Source: Moraxella bovoculi 237
Lineage (GTDB): Bacteria > Pseudomonadota > Gammaproteobacteria > Pseudomonadales > Moraxellaceae
Direction of reading: 5' to 3'
DNA length: 64,000 bases
Assembly (NCBI RefSeq): GCF_000696305.2
Contig: NZ_AOMT01000005.1
Location: forward strand, 372,001-436,000
The position numbers and the translations under genes were made by a program. This document shows positions 38,371-49,486 of this stretch, one piece after another (within the stretch, counting starts at the first letter, position 1; the number at the start of each line of letters is the position of its first letter). Below the pieces are notes generated by a model. That model was not told the origin of the DNA, ran no database searches, and saw nothing but the letters and a program-made list of their open reading frames with translations.

Positions 38371-39606
38371 ATGACAACCACCCTTACTGATGATGAACGT
38401 TTTGGCTTCTTTCGCGCCAATGACGTTGATTTTGATGCCTTAGATGACCTGCCTACCGTGTGGGTGCGCACCGAAGATGAGCTGTATGAGCTTATCGATG
38501 AGATTGATTCTGTTGATGTCGTCGCACTTGATACCGAATTCATCAAGCGCACCACCTACTATCCAATCTTAGCCCTCGCTCAGGTCAATACTGGACGAGC
38601 CATTTACTTAGTGGATGCGCCGCGCCTAGATTTAACAGAATTTTGGCAGGCTCTGATCGAAGTGCCGACGATGGTGTGGTATGCCTGTGGTGAGGACTTG
38701 GGGATTTTTTATTTACTTGCCAAGAATGCCCCTTTGACGAATATTTTTGATGTACAAATCGGCGTGGCGTACCTGACAGGCAAGCTTCAAGCAGGCTACA
38801 GCCAGGCAGTTTCTGAGATCCTAGGCATTGAATTGGATAAAGGCGAAAGCCAATCGGATTGGCTGGTACGCCCATTAAGCCCCACCCAAGAGATGTATGC
38901 GGCGAATGACGTGCGTTATTTGTTGGCACTTTATCAAGCGGTGCAAAATAAATTAGCACAAAATCAAGTGCTCGACTATGTCATAGAAGACAGCAATCTA
39001 TACGCCAAAGAGCTGCATCATACCACCAATATCAGCGATGAGGTGCTATACCTTGATTTTACTGCACCCGAATACAATCGCCTACAGATCGGCGCGCTAA
39101 AACAACTCGTGATGTGGCGAGAAGCCCTAGCACGAGCCACAAATGAGCCGCGCACTTTTATCATTAATAAGCAGGCCATGCGTGAGATCATAGAGACGCT
39201 GCCTGATAGCATCAAATTATTAGCCAGAACCACCATCAATCGTGGCTCACTACGCAAATACGGCGATGAAATCATACGCATCATACGCATGGTAAAAGCA
39301 CAATCAGTTGACAGCTTACCACCATTGCCACCACCTGTTTATAAGAGCAAAGAAAAAACTTTCAAAAAAGCCCTAGATAAAGCAGCCCATGATCACAGTC
39401 ATGCCATCAATGTGCCTGAAAACCTACTGCTTCGCGGTCGTTGGATTCATGAACTGCTGTTAATGACCGCTTATGATCACTCCATTGATCAGCTACCTGA
39501 TGGCTTAAAAGGTTATCGCCGAGCTTGGGTGGTGGATGTACTTTTGCCATTATTGAATGAGTATAAATCCCAAATCATAGCAGGATTGGAAGCGTCCAAA
39601 CCATAA
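38371..39606 (+). CDS. rnd: Ribonuclease D
   Basis: A 3'-5' exoribonuclease for tRNA and stable RNA ends (411 residues). The DEDD exonuclease core has VVALDTEFIKRTTYYP (first Asp and Glu), WYACGEDLGIFYLL (Asp) and AANDVRYLLALYQAV (last Asp with Tyr). HRDC-like domains follow (LKQLVMWREALARATNEPRTF). There is an acidic N-terminal extension of about 30 residues. It lies in one run with ybaB and recR and converges on the GDH gene. Confidence 0.93.
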   Translation: MTTTLTDDERFGFFRANDVDFDALDDLPTVWVRTEDELYELIDEIDSVDVVALDTEFIKRTTYYPILALAQVNTGRAIYLVDAPRLDLTEFWQALIEVPTMVWYACGEDLGIFYLLAKNAPLTNIFDVQIGVAYLTGKLQAGYSQAVSEILGIELDKGESQSDWLVRPLSPTQEMYAANDVRYLLALYQAVQNKLAQNQVLDYVIEDSNLYAKELHHTTNISDEVLYLDFTAPEYNRLQIGALKQLVMWREALARATNEPRTFIINKQAMREIIETLPDSIKLLARTTINRGSLRKYGDEIIRIIRMVKAQSVDSLPPLPPPVYKSKEKTFKKALDKAAHDHSHAINVPENLLLRGRWIHELLLMTAYDHSIDQLPDGLKGYRRAWVVDVLLPLLNEYKSQIIAGLEASKP

Positions 39607-39630
39607 ACAATTTAAATTGTATTAATTAAG

Positions 39631-39661
39631 AAATCAGGATGTCTGCACATCCTGATTTTTA
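39631..39661. terminator. Bidirectional terminator
   Basis: AAATCAGGATGT / ACATCCTGATTT, 12 perfect pairs, loop of 4, between convergent rnd and the GDH gene. Confidence 0.85.
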
Positions 39662-39682
39662 CTTATTACAGAGTTAGGCTGC

Positions 39683-42600
39683 CTACTTAATGGCTGCTAT
39701 CTGCGCAGGTAGTCTGGCAAATAGTGCAGCAGACGCCGCCGGCACACCTTGACCTTCAAGCTTAGATTGATAAGATTCATCCACGCCATCAGCCACATCT
39801 AGATGCTGACCCACTAATGTCGCCACATCAAGGTCGTCATTAGCATTAAGTAGTGAGATAATGGCAAATTGAAGGCTGCGACGAATCTGAATCTCGATAT
39901 CAAGCTGTAGCTCGGCTGAGATTCGATTATCCAGAGCTTCGATCTCATTCCAAAGCATCTGCACCCCAAAGACATCGCGAACCACCGCATAAGCGCGTGT
40001 AATATCTGCGATACAACGATCAGTCTTACGATAAATATCGAACACCGTCTCAATGCCAAGTCTATTTACCAAGCCGTTGGTTAGGTAGGTGCTGATGATT
40101 TCTCGATGCAGGCGATGTTTTACCATCTCATCAAAATACGGCCCATCCAGTGCATCTGGGAAGTATTTTTTGAGTTCATTTAAGAAATAAGCATCATTCG
40201 CTAAGTCGCTATCAAGCATCTCATCATATACCCACATCTTGCCATAGGCCAACAGAATGGCAAACTCTGGATTGGTCAGCCCTTGAGTTAAAGCTTGGCG
40301 CTCTTTGATAACTTCATCACTTGGCAGGTATTCGATGGCGCGATCTAGTCGACCTGCATTCTCAAGGAACTGCATGAATTGATGGTGTTCTGGCAGTCGG
40401 GTCGTGGCTTCACGAGCGGATAACTCGATCGCTTGTGGCTGTAGGTAGTTCTGGCGAAGCACCAATTGAGCCACTTCATCGGTCATGCTCTCAAGCAGAG
40501 TATTACGCTGTTTGATGGTCATCTCATCTTGTTCAACGACCGCGCCCAGCAGAATCTTGATATTCACTTCATGGTCAGAGCAGTTCACACCCGCTGAGTT
40601 ATCGATGGCATCGGTATAGATGCGACCACCGTTTTGAGCGTATTCGATGCGACCCTTTTGGGTGCAGCCTAAGTTACCGCCTTCGCCGACAACCTTGGCG
40701 CGCACCTCATTACCATTGACACGAATCGCGTCATTGGCACGATCACCCACATCGCTGTGCTCTTCGTCAGATGACTTAATGTAGGTGCCAATACCACCGT
40801 TCCAAATCAGATCTAAAGGCGCCTTTAATAGCTTATTAAGTAGCTCATTTGGGGTTAGGCTATCTTCTGCGATATCAAAAGCAGCCTTCATCTGTGGCGT
40901 GATGCTGATGGATTTATCTGTGCGGTTAAACACGCCACCACCTTCACTGATGAGCTTAGTATCATAATCTGTCCACATAGAGCGCGGCATGTTGAATAGG
41001 CGCTCCCGCTCGGTAAATGAAACCTTGGCGTCTGGATTAGGATCGATAAAGATGTGCAGATGGTTAAAGGCGGCCAGTAGGCGCGTGTTTTTCGACAGCA
41101 GCATTCCATTGCCAAATACGTCGCCTGACATATCACCAATACCCACCGCGGTGAACTCATCGTGAGTCTGAATGTCTTTACCCATCAGGCGGAAATGACG
41201 CTTTACGCTCTCCCATGCGCCACGAGCAGTGATGCCCATGCCTTTATGGTCATAACCTGCCGAACCACCAGAAGCGAAGGCATCTTGTAGCCAAAAGCCA
41301 TATTCGGCCGACAGCCCGTTGGCGATGTCAGAAAACGTCGCCGTGCCTTTATCAGCTGCGACCACCAGATAAGGGTCATCCTCGTCATGGCGCACGGTAT
41401 TGCTTGGCGGTAAGACTTTACCATCGACCAAATTATCTGTCAGGTCGAGCAGTCCGCGGATGAACGTCTTATAGCACGCCACACCTTCAGCTTGCCACGT
41501 CTCGCGATTGGCCGCCTTGCTGCGATCTTTACACACAAAGCCGCCTTTTGACCCGACAGGTACGATGACGGCATTTTTGACCATTTGCGCTTTTACCAAT
41601 CCTAACACTTCGGTACGATAGTCTTCCATACGATCAGACCATCTTAGACCACCACGCGCCACTTTACCGCCGCGCAGATGTACGCCCTCGATGCGCGGAG
41701 AATATACATAAATCTCAAACATCGGCTTGGGCTTAGGTAGGTGTGGAATTTGACTTGCGGCAAATTTAAAGGAAACTCGGTCTTTGCGATTACCCCCTTC
41801 ATCTACTTGATAATGACTGGTGCGTAGCAACGCCTGAATCAAATCTAAGAACCAGCGAATGATGCGATCCTCATCAAGACTGCTTACATTGGCCAGCTGA
41901 GCATCGATGGCATCTTTGGCGCTTTGAACTGCGCTGTCACGATTATCCACATCGGGTGACATCTTGGCGTGGAACAGCGTCACAATTAGGCTTGCAAGTT
42001 GTGGGTTATTCACCAAGGTAGCATGGATATATTCATTAGAAAACGGAGCTCGTGCCTGCACGATGTAGCGCGATAATGCGCGTAACAGCACCACGTCATA
42101 GGCATCTAGGTTGGTGGTTAGGACTAACTCGTTCAGCTTATCTGATTCAATCTTACCCTGCCAAATCTCGCGCAAACTATCCTCAAACTGGGTGCGCACC
42201 GCATTTAGATCCACAGTAATGCCATCGCGCAGTTTTAGCTGATATTCTTGAATCCAAGCGCCATGCGTGTTATCAAATTTGAACGAATCTGCGTTCAAGA
42301 CCAGCACGCCAAAATTCTCCAAGATAGGCAAAACATGCGACAGGATAGACGGTTCGCCTTGACCATAAAGTTTCAAAGTTAGCTTGTCCGCACTTTCGCC
42401 AACGGGCTGATACAGTCGCCAAGCCATCGGTTCTTGGCTATTGATGGCCAGCAGGCGTTTGGTGTCTGCCACAGCCGTATTGGCATCATAGCGCTCCTTA
42501 TAGGCAGCAGGCACAGAGTCGCCATAATTACTGATGATGCGATTCGCCTCACTCTCGCCCAGCTCCTCACTTAATGCGCGCGCATACTCGTCAGACCAGT

Positions 42601-44074
42601 CTTGCATGAGTGCACCAAGCTTGTCTTCTAGCAGCGCGGTATCGACAGGCTTTACCTTACCAGGAATGGTACGCACATGAATGTGTACGCGCGCGTGATG
42701 TAGCTCGTTAAATTCTGTTGTGAAGTTGGATGATTCACCGCCAAAGGCTTGGGTTAGTAAGTTTTGAATCTTAATACGAAGCTCGGTGTCGAACTTATGA
42801 CGCGGGATATATACCAAGCACGACACGAAGCGTTGATAATGGTCAATTCGCGTGAACAGGCGTAGGCGATTCTTATCCTGAAGCTGACTGATCGCACTTA
42901 CCATCGGGTACAGCTCATCGATACCCGCTTGGAATAAATCATCGCGCGGTAGTGTATTGATGATATGAGCCAGCTTAAGGTAGTTATGGCTGTTCTTAGC
43001 AAAGCCTGACAGCTCAAGGATTTGATTGGCTTTCTCACGAAGTAGTGGAATATTACTCACTCGCATCTGATACGCGCGCGATGTCAAAAGACCAACAAAT
43101 CGATATTCACCGACCAGCTTACCCTGCTCATCGTATTTATGAATACCCAAAAAATCCATATACACAGGACGATGTACAGGTGATTCATGGCGTGATTTTG
43201 ATAATAAAATCGCACGTGGCAGACTTAGCATTCCCTTTAATTCGCGTGGCAAGCGATGAAAGCTCTTAGACAGCGAATCTTCTGATAAGCCTCTTAGCAC
43301 GCCCAATCCACTGCCGCCGACTGAGTACAACTCAGCATCCTCGCCAAGTCCATCGAAGCGGTATTCGCGAAAACCCATAAAGATAAAGTTCTCATCACCT
43401 ACCCACTCCAAGAAGTCTAGTACCTCTTCTTTTGAATTGTATTCGGTAGGTACAGGTACGCCCGCCATCTCTTGGCGGATGCTGTTTAGTTTATCGCGCA
43501 TCTGCGACCAGTCAGTGACGATGACATCCAATGTATTGATCTTAGCAAGCAGCGCATCATGAATCTCAGCAAGCTTTGCCACATCTTGACGAGCGATTTG
43601 GCAGTGGAATAACGAATATTGCTGTGAAATATTGGCATCACTCTCATCAGCACCGATCACATCGACGATATCGCCTGAAGTATCGCGAACCACTTTGACG
43701 ATATTGGTATAAATACGATGCACCGCCACGCCTTTTTTCTCAAGGCTCATGAGCATGGTATCAGTCAAGAATGGACGGTCAAACGCCGCCATCTGAATCA
43801 CGCTTTTTTTATTTGAAAAATAATGCTCATCACTCACAGGATTGATGACTGCCAGTCTTGGGCTTTGACCGTTATGATTTTTTAATAGGCTAAAATGATG
43901 CAACGCCATGCCCGCAAGATCAGCATCGCTAATGCTCTTAGCGACATCGTGATGCAGATATTGATAATAAATGTGGATAAACTTCGTCAGCAATGCCTCA
44001 CTCTCACTACTCTTAGCGGTGGCTATTCGAGCAATGGCATCAATGCGTGATTGGTCAATCGTTAGGTTGTTCAT
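39683..44074 (-). CDS. gdhB: NAD-specific glutamate dehydrogenase, large type
   Basis: 1463 residues, belonging to the large (L180-type) bacterial enzyme that deaminates glutamate to 2-oxoglutarate with NAD; members are usually 1500-1650 long, so this one is a little short at the N-terminus. The N-terminal half has ACT-like regulatory segments (MGFREYRF region). The catalytic part has RGGKVARGGLRWSDRMEDYR, VKNAVIVPVGSKGGFV, GIGDMSGDVFGNGML and VVGEGGNLGCTQKGRIEY with DAIDNSAGVNCSDHEVN. It may feed on glutamate from PutA. Divergent from xseA across 262 bases. Confidence 0.92.
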   Translation of the reverse strand: MNNLTIDQSRIDAIARIATAKSSESEALLTKFIHIYYQYLHHDVAKSISDADLAGMALHHFSLLKNHNGQSPRLAVINPVSDEHYFSNKKSVIQMAAFDRPFLTDTMLMSLEKKGVAVHRIYTNIVKVVRDTSGDIVDVIGADESDANISQQYSLFHCQIARQDVAKLAEIHDALLAKINTLDVIVTDWSQMRDKLNSIRQEMAGVPVPTEYNSKEEVLDFLEWVGDENFIFMGFREYRFDGLGEDAELYSVGGSGLGVLRGLSEDSLSKSFHRLPRELKGMLSLPRAILLSKSRHESPVHRPVYMDFLGIHKYDEQGKLVGEYRFVGLLTSRAYQMRVSNIPLLREKANQILELSGFAKNSHNYLKLAHIINTLPRDDLFQAGIDELYPMVSAISQLQDKNRLRLFTRIDHYQRFVSCLVYIPRHKFDTELRIKIQNLLTQAFGGESSNFTTEFNELHHARVHIHVRTIPGKVKPVDTALLEDKLGALMQDWSDEYARALSEELGESEANRIISNYGDSVPAAYKERYDANTAVADTKRLLAINSQEPMAWRLYQPVGESADKLTLKLYGQGEPSILSHVLPILENFGVLVLNADSFKFDNTHGAWIQEYQLKLRDGITVDLNAVRTQFEDSLREIWQGKIESDKLNELVLTTNLDAYDVVLLRALSRYIVQARAPFSNEYIHATLVNNPQLASLIVTLFHAKMSPDVDNRDSAVQSAKDAIDAQLANVSSLDEDRIIRWFLDLIQALLRTSHYQVDEGGNRKDRVSFKFAASQIPHLPKPKPMFEIYVYSPRIEGVHLRGGKVARGGLRWSDRMEDYRTEVLGLVKAQMVKNAVIVPVGSKGGFVCKDRSKAANRETWQAEGVACYKTFIRGLLDLTDNLVDGKVLPPSNTVRHDEDDPYLVVAADKGTATFSDIANGLSAEYGFWLQDAFASGGSAGYDHKGMGITARGAWESVKRHFRLMGKDIQTHDEFTAVGIGDMSGDVFGNGMLLSKNTRLLAAFNHLHIFIDPNPDAKVSFTERERLFNMPRSMWTDYDTKLISEGGGVFNRTDKSISITPQMKAAFDIAEDSLTPNELLNKLLKAPLDLIWNGGIGTYIKSSDEEHSDVGDRANDAIRVNGNEVRAKVVGEGGNLGCTQKGRIEYAQNGGRIYTDAIDNSAGVNCSDHEVNIKILLGAVVEQDEMTIKQRNTLLESMTDEVAQLVLRQNYLQPQAIELSAREATTRLPEHHQFMQFLENAGRLDRAIEYLPSDEVIKERQALTQGLTNPEFAILLAYGKMWVYDEMLDSDLANDAYFLNELKKYFPDALDGPYFDEMVKHRLHREIISTYLTNGLVNRLGIETVFDIYRKTDRCIADITRAYAVVRDVFGVQMLWNEIEALDNRISAELQLDIEIQIRRSLQFAIISLLNANDDLDVATLVGQHLDVADGVDESYQSKLEGQGVPAASAALFARLPAQIAAIK

Positions 44075-44336
44075 ATATTTTCCATGATTGTTTGAATGAT
44101 AATTTTAAAAACTAAAACGCTACACCACAACAAAAGTACGGTCGTACGCTTTATAAATTACATTAACGCCCATTGAAAAGCAAATGGGAAATTATTGTTT
44201 TAATATTAATAAATATGATAAATATGGCTTTTTTATGCATTTGTACTAATAAATAATCGCACCCAAAATCCCATGATGTCAGTTTTATTCGTGGATAGAC
44301 TGTGATATAGTGATGATTTTAATTATTCTAATAATC

Positions 44337-45854
44337 ATGAATCAACAAGCCAAACGTATTGCAGACTTGGTGGAAAATCTATACGAACCCACTCAAGACG
44401 TTGATAAATTACACGCCAAAATTGCTGCTGAGCTCAGCGATTTACAGACTCAAAACGACACTCAAGCACAGCTACAAGGAGTTCATCTGGCGCTGAGTGA
44501 TTATCTAGAAGCCGTTAAGATGGTGATCAGTGATACTTTTGATCACGAGGTATGGATTCGCGCCGAGATACGCTCGATGTCATCCAAAGGCGGGCATCAT
44601 TATTTTGAATTGGCAGAAGAGAATGACGATAGGCAAATCATCGCCAGCTGTCGAGCGACTCTGTGGCGTTATCGGGCATCAAGCGTACTGTCCAAATTCC
44701 ACCAAAGCACGGGGCACGCTCTGGAAGCAGGCGCAAGCGTCCTGATTAAGGCATCAGCCAGCTTCCATGCACAGTACGGCTTTAGCATCAACATCAGCGA
44801 CATTGATCCAAATTATACCTTGGGCGAATTGGCAGCAGCTTATAACGCCATGCTAAAACGCCTACACGATGAAGGTCTAACCCAATTAAACAAAGCCTTG
44901 TCCGCCCCCTTCGACATTCGCCATGTGGTCGTTATCGCGCCAGAGAATGCCGCAGGCTTGGGGGACTTTCGCGCAGAGGCGGATAGATTGGCGGCAGCGG
45001 GCGCTTGTCAGTTTCATTATCATCATGCGACTTTTCAGGGCAATCGTGCACCCAACGAGATTCGCATTGCCATCACGCACGGCATGCGTCAGTTTATCGA
45101 CACTCATCAGCATCTGCCAGACCTGCTTGTGGTCATCCGCGGTGGTGGCGCAGTGGGTGATTTGGCATATCTAAATGATTATGAGCTGGCAGCACTCATC
45201 GCTGAACAACCTGTACCCGTCTGGGTGGGCATCGGTCATGAGCGTGATAAAGTGCTTACTGATGAAGTGGCGCATACGCGATTTGACACACCATCCAAGG
45301 TCATTGGTGCGATTGAACGTCAGCTCATGAGCATCACCCAAGATGCCAAAATCGCCATGCAGAAGATCCAAACATTAAGCCAAAGACAGCTCATGCACGC
45401 CAAAAATAATAGCGCCAATTCAATGCAAAGCATCCAATCATCCGCCACGAAGCTGGTATTCCTTGCCAAAAAAGACAGCCATCATGAGATGAATCGCACC
45501 AAACTCATCACCAATCATCGCCTGGACAAACAAAAAACCCAAACCAATACACTTTATCAAGCCGTACAAGTAAATGCTACCAAGCAGATCAATCACGCTA
45601 AGACTCATACCAGCGCCCTGCTTGACAGCCATCGCAATATCGAGGATAAACTAAACCACCTAAAAAACCATTGTCGCCACCTACAAAGCCTAATCATGAT
45701 TCAGCACCCCGCCAGAACTCTAAATAAAGGCTACGCACTCATTCATCAAGAAGGTCGCATTGTGTCATCTTCTACCAAGATAGACACCAATCAAGACCTG
45801 CAAGTTGAATTTCATGATGGCAAGATTTCCGCCACACCGCATTCATTCAAATAA
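44337..45854 (+). CDS. xseA: Exodeoxyribonuclease VII large subunit
   Basis: 505 residues. An N-terminal OB fold (VWIRAEIRSMSSKGGHHYFEL) and the catalytic segment follow: VIRGGGAVGDLAYLNDYELA, PVPVWVGIGHERDKVLTDEVAHTRFDTPSK in outline, with a long helical C-terminal coiled region and the closing strand LNKGYALI. It degrades single-stranded DNA with XseB. I chose ATG 44337; an upstream ATG at 44310 overlaps a likely -10 (TATAGT at 44305-44310), so the leader is short. The nitroreductase gene begins 18 bases downstream. Confidence 0.9.
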   Translation: MNQQAKRIADLVENLYEPTQDVDKLHAKIAAELSDLQTQNDTQAQLQGVHLALSDYLEAVKMVISDTFDHEVWIRAEIRSMSSKGGHHYFELAEENDDRQIIASCRATLWRYRASSVLSKFHQSTGHALEAGASVLIKASASFHAQYGFSINISDIDPNYTLGELAAAYNAMLKRLHDEGLTQLNKALSAPFDIRHVVVIAPENAAGLGDFRAEADRLAAAGACQFHYHHATFQGNRAPNEIRIAITHGMRQFIDTHQHLPDLLVVIRGGGAVGDLAYLNDYELAALIAEQPVPVWVGIGHERDKVLTDEVAHTRFDTPSKVIGAIERQLMSITQDAKIAMQKIQTLSQRQLMHAKNNSANSMQSIQSSATKLVFLAKKDSHHEMNRTKLITNHRLDKQKTQTNTLYQAVQVNATKQINHAKTHTSALLDSHRNIEDKLNHLKNHCRHLQSLIMIQHPARTLNKGYALIHQEGRIVSSSTKIDTNQDLQVEFHDGKISATPHSFK

Positions 45855-45872
45855 CACAATAAGGCAACACTC

Positions 45873-46526
45873 ATGAGCAACCTCTCCATCACACAATCAC
45901 GCTACACTTGTAAAGCTTACGATCCGACCAAGCAAATCGACGATGCCACTTTGGATCACATCCTACAAGCGTTACGCCTTGCGCCATCTTCCATCAATAT
46001 TCAGCCTTGGCAATTCTTAGTGGCCGCCAATGATGATACCAAAGCCATCACCGCAAGCAGCATGACTGGCTCAGATGCACATAATGCACCAAAAGTATTG
46101 AACGCCTCGCACACCATCATCCTATGTACTCGCACACAGCTTAATGATGATCATCTAGACAAGGTGTTAGATGCAGAATCACGTGCAGGCAGATTTAGAA
46201 CGCCAGACAGCAAAACCGCACGCCAAAACTTATGCCAGAACTACCTTAGCGAATACGCCAAAACACCTGCCAAGCTATCACAATGGGCTGAACAGCAGAT
46301 CTTCATCGCGCTTGGACATCTGCTGCTCGTTGCTGAATTGGCAGGCGTTCAAGCGACGCCGATTGGCGGATTTGATCAAAACCTTTTAAATGATGCTTTG
46401 AATTTAAATAGCCAAAATCTAAACGCTTCTGTGGTCGTTACCTTAGGTTATGCCAGTGATGATGATTTTAATAAGGCTCTGCCAAAGGCTCGTCTTGATT
46501 TTGATGAAGTTATTCGATTTATTTAA
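45873..46526 (+). CDS. Nitroreductase-family NAD(P)H oxidoreductase
   Basis: 217 residues, FMN-binding, similar in length and layout to NfsB. Seen: SRYTCKAYDPTKQI (FMN phosphate Arg region), LRLAPSSINIQPWQFLVA (SxxxxQPW), AEQQIFIALGHLLLVAELAGV and GVQATPIGGFD, LGYASDDDFN. The natural substrate is unknown; relatives reduce quinones and nitro compounds. It is probably co-transcribed with xseA. Confidence 0.85.
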   Translation: MSNLSITQSRYTCKAYDPTKQIDDATLDHILQALRLAPSSINIQPWQFLVAANDDTKAITASSMTGSDAHNAPKVLNASHTIILCTRTQLNDDHLDKVLDAESRAGRFRTPDSKTARQNLCQNYLSEYAKTPAKLSQWAEQQIFIALGHLLLVAELAGVQATPIGGFDQNLLNDALNLNSQNLNASVVVTLGYASDDDFNKALPKARLDFDEVIRFI

Positions 46527-46530
46527 ATCC

Positions 46531-46562
46531 AAAAAAACGCGCCAATGATCGGCGCGTTTTCT
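46531..46562. terminator. Bidirectional terminator
   Basis: AAAACGCGCC / GGCGCGTTTT, loop of 7, between the convergent nitroreductase and ctp genes. Confidence 0.85.
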
Positions 46563-46571
46563 ATTAAACCC

Positions 46572-47897
46572 TTAAAATCCACCAACAGGCGCAAACTCAA
46601 CCCCTGTGGTAAGCTTACCCTCTTGCATGATGGTCAAAGCGCGCTCCAGCCACTCATCAATCAACTCATCTTGATGATCGACCTGAGGGAATGTAACATC
46701 GGGCTTAACACCGATTTTATCAATCTTCTCACCCGTGGCGGTTATGTAATGTGCTGTGGTTAGTTTTACCGCCTGATTATCGCCAATTGGAATAATAGAC
46801 TGCACCGAACCTTTGCCATAACTGGCTTCACCCAATATCAGTGCACGACCTTGAGTCTGTAATCCACTAGCCAATACTTCGGCGGCAGAGGCAGAATATC
46901 GATTTTGCAGGATGAGTAGCGGAATCTCATCAAGTAGCGGGGAACCTGATGTATGCATGACACGCTCAATGCCATGACGCCCTTCGACCTGAGTGACGAT
47001 CTCATTACGCATAAAAAGCGAAGCCACATCTACCGCCGAATCCAGCACACCGCCCGGATTATTACGCACATCGATGATCATCCCTTGTACGGGTATCCCT
47101 GCTGATGAGACACCATTTAAGATCTGCTCGCGTGTGTTGGTTTGAAATACAGGCAGCTTAACGATCACGATGCCGTCACGCACCAGAATCTCAATGTTTG
47201 ACTGCGTGCTGTGGGTACGCTCAAGGGTTTTGGTTAGTTTTGACCGACCTGCTTTGGAGAATGTGACGTCCACTTTAGTATTAAGAATGCCACTTAAAAG
47301 CTGCGCAACATCGTTTTGGGTTTGGCTGCCTGTCAGACGGACATCACCGATCTGATACAGATAATCACCAATAGCAATGCCTGCTTTGGTCGCGCTAGAT
47401 TCAGCCTCAACCTTAGTAACCACCCAGCGCCCTGCATCCTCCTGCCATACCGCTGTGATACCAACATCGCCAACATTACCCGTGGTGAATGACTGAAGAT
47501 TATTAAACGCTTTAGCATCCAGAAACTCAGCATGACTATCCACCTTGGTCAGCATGCCGTTGATGGCATGATAAAAAAGCTCATCATCATTCTTCTGGTC
47601 AGGATATTCACGGCGCACTAAATCCACCACCGACACGAAAGTCTTTAATGTATTTGGTGAGATGGCATTTAATGGTACACGCCCCTGATGCAGCCCGTCG
47701 ATACCATGCAGAACATTTGGCTGACTGTCTAGCACACCCAAATCAATCTCAGAGACATCACCCCCCTGATCTTCATCAGCCTGTGAATTAGGCTCAGATG
47801 GCACAGGCGCAGAACCAGAAAACTCATCCTGCGCAACCGATGACAATGGCACAGCCATCATCATAAAGAGCAACGTTAATATTGGCAGCTTTTTCAT
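46572..47897 (-). CDS. ctpA: C-terminal processing protease (S41 family)
   Basis: A periplasmic serine protease (441 residues). A signal peptide (LTLLFMMMAVPLSSVAQ) and an acidic linker precede a PDZ domain (about 150-240, VGITAVWQEDAGRWVV and AGIAIGDYLYQIGD) and the S41 domain: GMIIDVRNNPGGVLDSAVDVA, NRYSASAAEVLASGLQ (catalytic Ser about 335) and GEASYGKGSVQ (catalytic Lys). It cleaves proteins at hydrophobic C-termini and affects cell-wall enzymes. It follows gpmI by 17 bases, so they are probably one transcript. Confidence 0.92.
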   Translation of the reverse strand: MKKLPILTLLFMMMAVPLSSVAQDEFSGSAPVPSEPNSQADEDQGGDVSEIDLGVLDSQPNVLHGIDGLHQGRVPLNAISPNTLKTFVSVVDLVRREYPDQKNDDELFYHAINGMLTKVDSHAEFLDAKAFNNLQSFTTGNVGDVGITAVWQEDAGRWVVTKVEAESSATKAGIAIGDYLYQIGDVRLTGSQTQNDVAQLLSGILNTKVDVTFSKAGRSKLTKTLERTHSTQSNIEILVRDGIVIVKLPVFQTNTREQILNGVSSAGIPVQGMIIDVRNNPGGVLDSAVDVASLFMRNEIVTQVEGRHGIERVMHTSGSPLLDEIPLLILQNRYSASAAEVLASGLQTQGRALILGEASYGKGSVQSIIPIGDNQAVKLTTAHYITATGEKIDKIGVKPDVTFPQVDHQDELIDEWLERALTIMQEGKLTTGVEFAPVGGF

Positions 47898-47914
47898 GAG
47901 ATCCTCGCGAATGC

Positions 47915-49486
47915 TCAGCCTTCGATTAATAGGCTCTCGCCTGTCATTTCACTAGGCTTTGGCATTCCCATCAAATGCAGGATCGTCGGTGATACGTCGC
48001 ACAGTTTACCATCTTCACGTACACTAACTTTCTTATCGCCCACATAAATGAACGGAACAAGCTCAGTCGTATGCTGTGTGTGCACTTGCCCACTTTCATA
48101 GTCTTGCATCTGCTCGCAGTTACCATGATCAGCGGTAACCAGCAAATGCCCACCCATCTTTTGTACACTATCAACGATCACACCAATACACTCATCGACC
48201 GCCTCAACAGCTTTTACAGCTGCCTCGAATACGCCTGTATGCCCCACCATGTCGCCATTGGCGTAGTTAATGATGAGTACATCAAATTCACCTGACTCAA
48301 TGGCTGCTTTTAATTTATCAGTAACCTCATAAGCACTCATTTGAGGCTTTAGATCATAGGTCTTCACTTCAGGGCTGTTCACCAAGATGCGCTTTTCACC
48401 GTCATATAACTCTTCACGTCCGCCACTAAAGAAGAACGTTACGTGAGCGTATTTTTCAGTTTCAGCGATGCGAAGCTGAGTTTTACCATTATTTTGTAGG
48501 TATTCGCCCAAAGTATTAGCCAGACTGGTTGGATAATAGGCGATGGTGGTTTTTGGGTTGTTTTCTAATTCATCTGAATATTTGGTCAGCATGACATAGG
48601 CGGACAGCTCTGGCGCCACTTTACGCTCAAAACCATCAAAGTCATTATTAACGAAGGCCTGGCTGATTTCACGAGCACGGTCTGCACGGAAATTCATGAA
48701 AATCACCGCATCATTATCACAGATAATGCCGTTATCATCGATGATGGTCGCCTGAATGAATTCGTCAGTCTCGTCCGCTACATAAGCTTGTTTTACCGCA
48801 TCGATGGCTGTGCCCGCTTCACGTACAGCATTGGCTTGGGTCAGAAGTTCGTAAGCGGCTTGAACACGATCCCAGCGCTTATCACGATCCATCGCGAAGA
48901 ATCGACCGATCATGCTGGCAATCTTCGCCTCGCCATCGTATTGGCCGCTGATGTCCACCAAGAACGCTTCAAAATCTGCCACATAAGCCTCGGCTGACTT
49001 CGGCGGCGTGTCACGTCCATCCATGAATCCATGCACAAATACTTGTAGTGCACCCTGCTCTAATGCCATGCGTACAGCCGCTTTCATGTGATCGATGTGC
49101 GCATGGACGCCACCATCTGACAACAGACCCAGAATATGAACCGCACCTTCTGCCTCACTGGCAGCTTTGACAGCACCGACTAAAGCTTCATTCTTAAAAA
49201 AATCACCCGTATTAATATCATTCATGATACGAGTTGAATCTTGGAACAAGATACGCCCTGCACCTAAGTTCATGTGACCCACTTCAGAGTTACCAAACTG
49301 ACCATCGGGCAGACCCACATCCATGCCAGAGCCAGAGATCAGACCGTTAGGGCAAGTCGCGGTTAGCTTATCCAAGTTGGGCGTATTCGCCGCCAAAACT
49401 GCATTATCTCGTGGGTCGGTGCGATGTCCCACACCATCTAGAATCATCAATACATGCGGGATTTTTTTATTGGTCGCGTCAGTCAT
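47915..49486 (-). CDS. gpmI: 2,3-bisphosphoglycerate-independent phosphoglycerate mutase
   Basis: A manganese-dependent glycolytic enzyme (523 residues) interconverting 3- and 2-phosphoglycerate. Seen: [13 protein letters not shown] (metal Asp), [17 protein letters not shown] (catalytic Ser about 65), [54 protein letters not shown] (metal Asp and His) and [13 protein letters not shown] (metal Asp-His). I chose ATG 49486 with GGAG 7 bases before it. Confidence 0.94.
   Translation of the reverse strand: MTDATNKKIPHVLMILDGVGHRTDPRDNAVLAANTPNLDKLTATCPNGLISGSGMDVGLPDGQFGNSEVGHMNLGAGRILFQDSTRIMNDINTGDFFKNEALVGAVKAASEAEGAVHILGLLSDGGVHAHIDHMKAAVRMALEQGALQVFVHGFMDGRDTPPKSAEAYVADFEAFLVDISGQYDGEAKIASMIGRFFAMDRDKRWDRVQAAYELLTQANAVREAGTAIDAVKQAYVADETDEFIQATIIDDNGIICDNDAVIFMNFRADRAREISQAFVNNDFDGFERKVAPELSAYVMLTKYSDELENNPKTTIAYYPTSLANTLGEYLQNNGKTQLRIAETEKYAHVTFFFSGGREELYDGEKRILVNSPEVKTYDLKPQMSAYEVTDKLKAAIESGEFDVLIINYANGDMVGHTGVFEAAVKAVEAVDECIGVIVDSVQKMGGHLLVTADHGNCEQMQDYESGQVHTQHTTELVPFIYVGDKKVSVREDGKLCDVSPTILHLMGMPKPSEMTGESLLIEG

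Noticed and set aside
39018-39290. Antisense open frames inside rnd, gdhB, dnaB and other core genes
   Set aside because: They are shadows of long conserved coding frames, with no ribosome sites or family likeness.
44075-44336. GTACG-GT-CGTAC inverted repeat between gdhB and xseA as an operator
   Set aside because: Only five-base arms and no second copy; could be chance in a 262-base gap.
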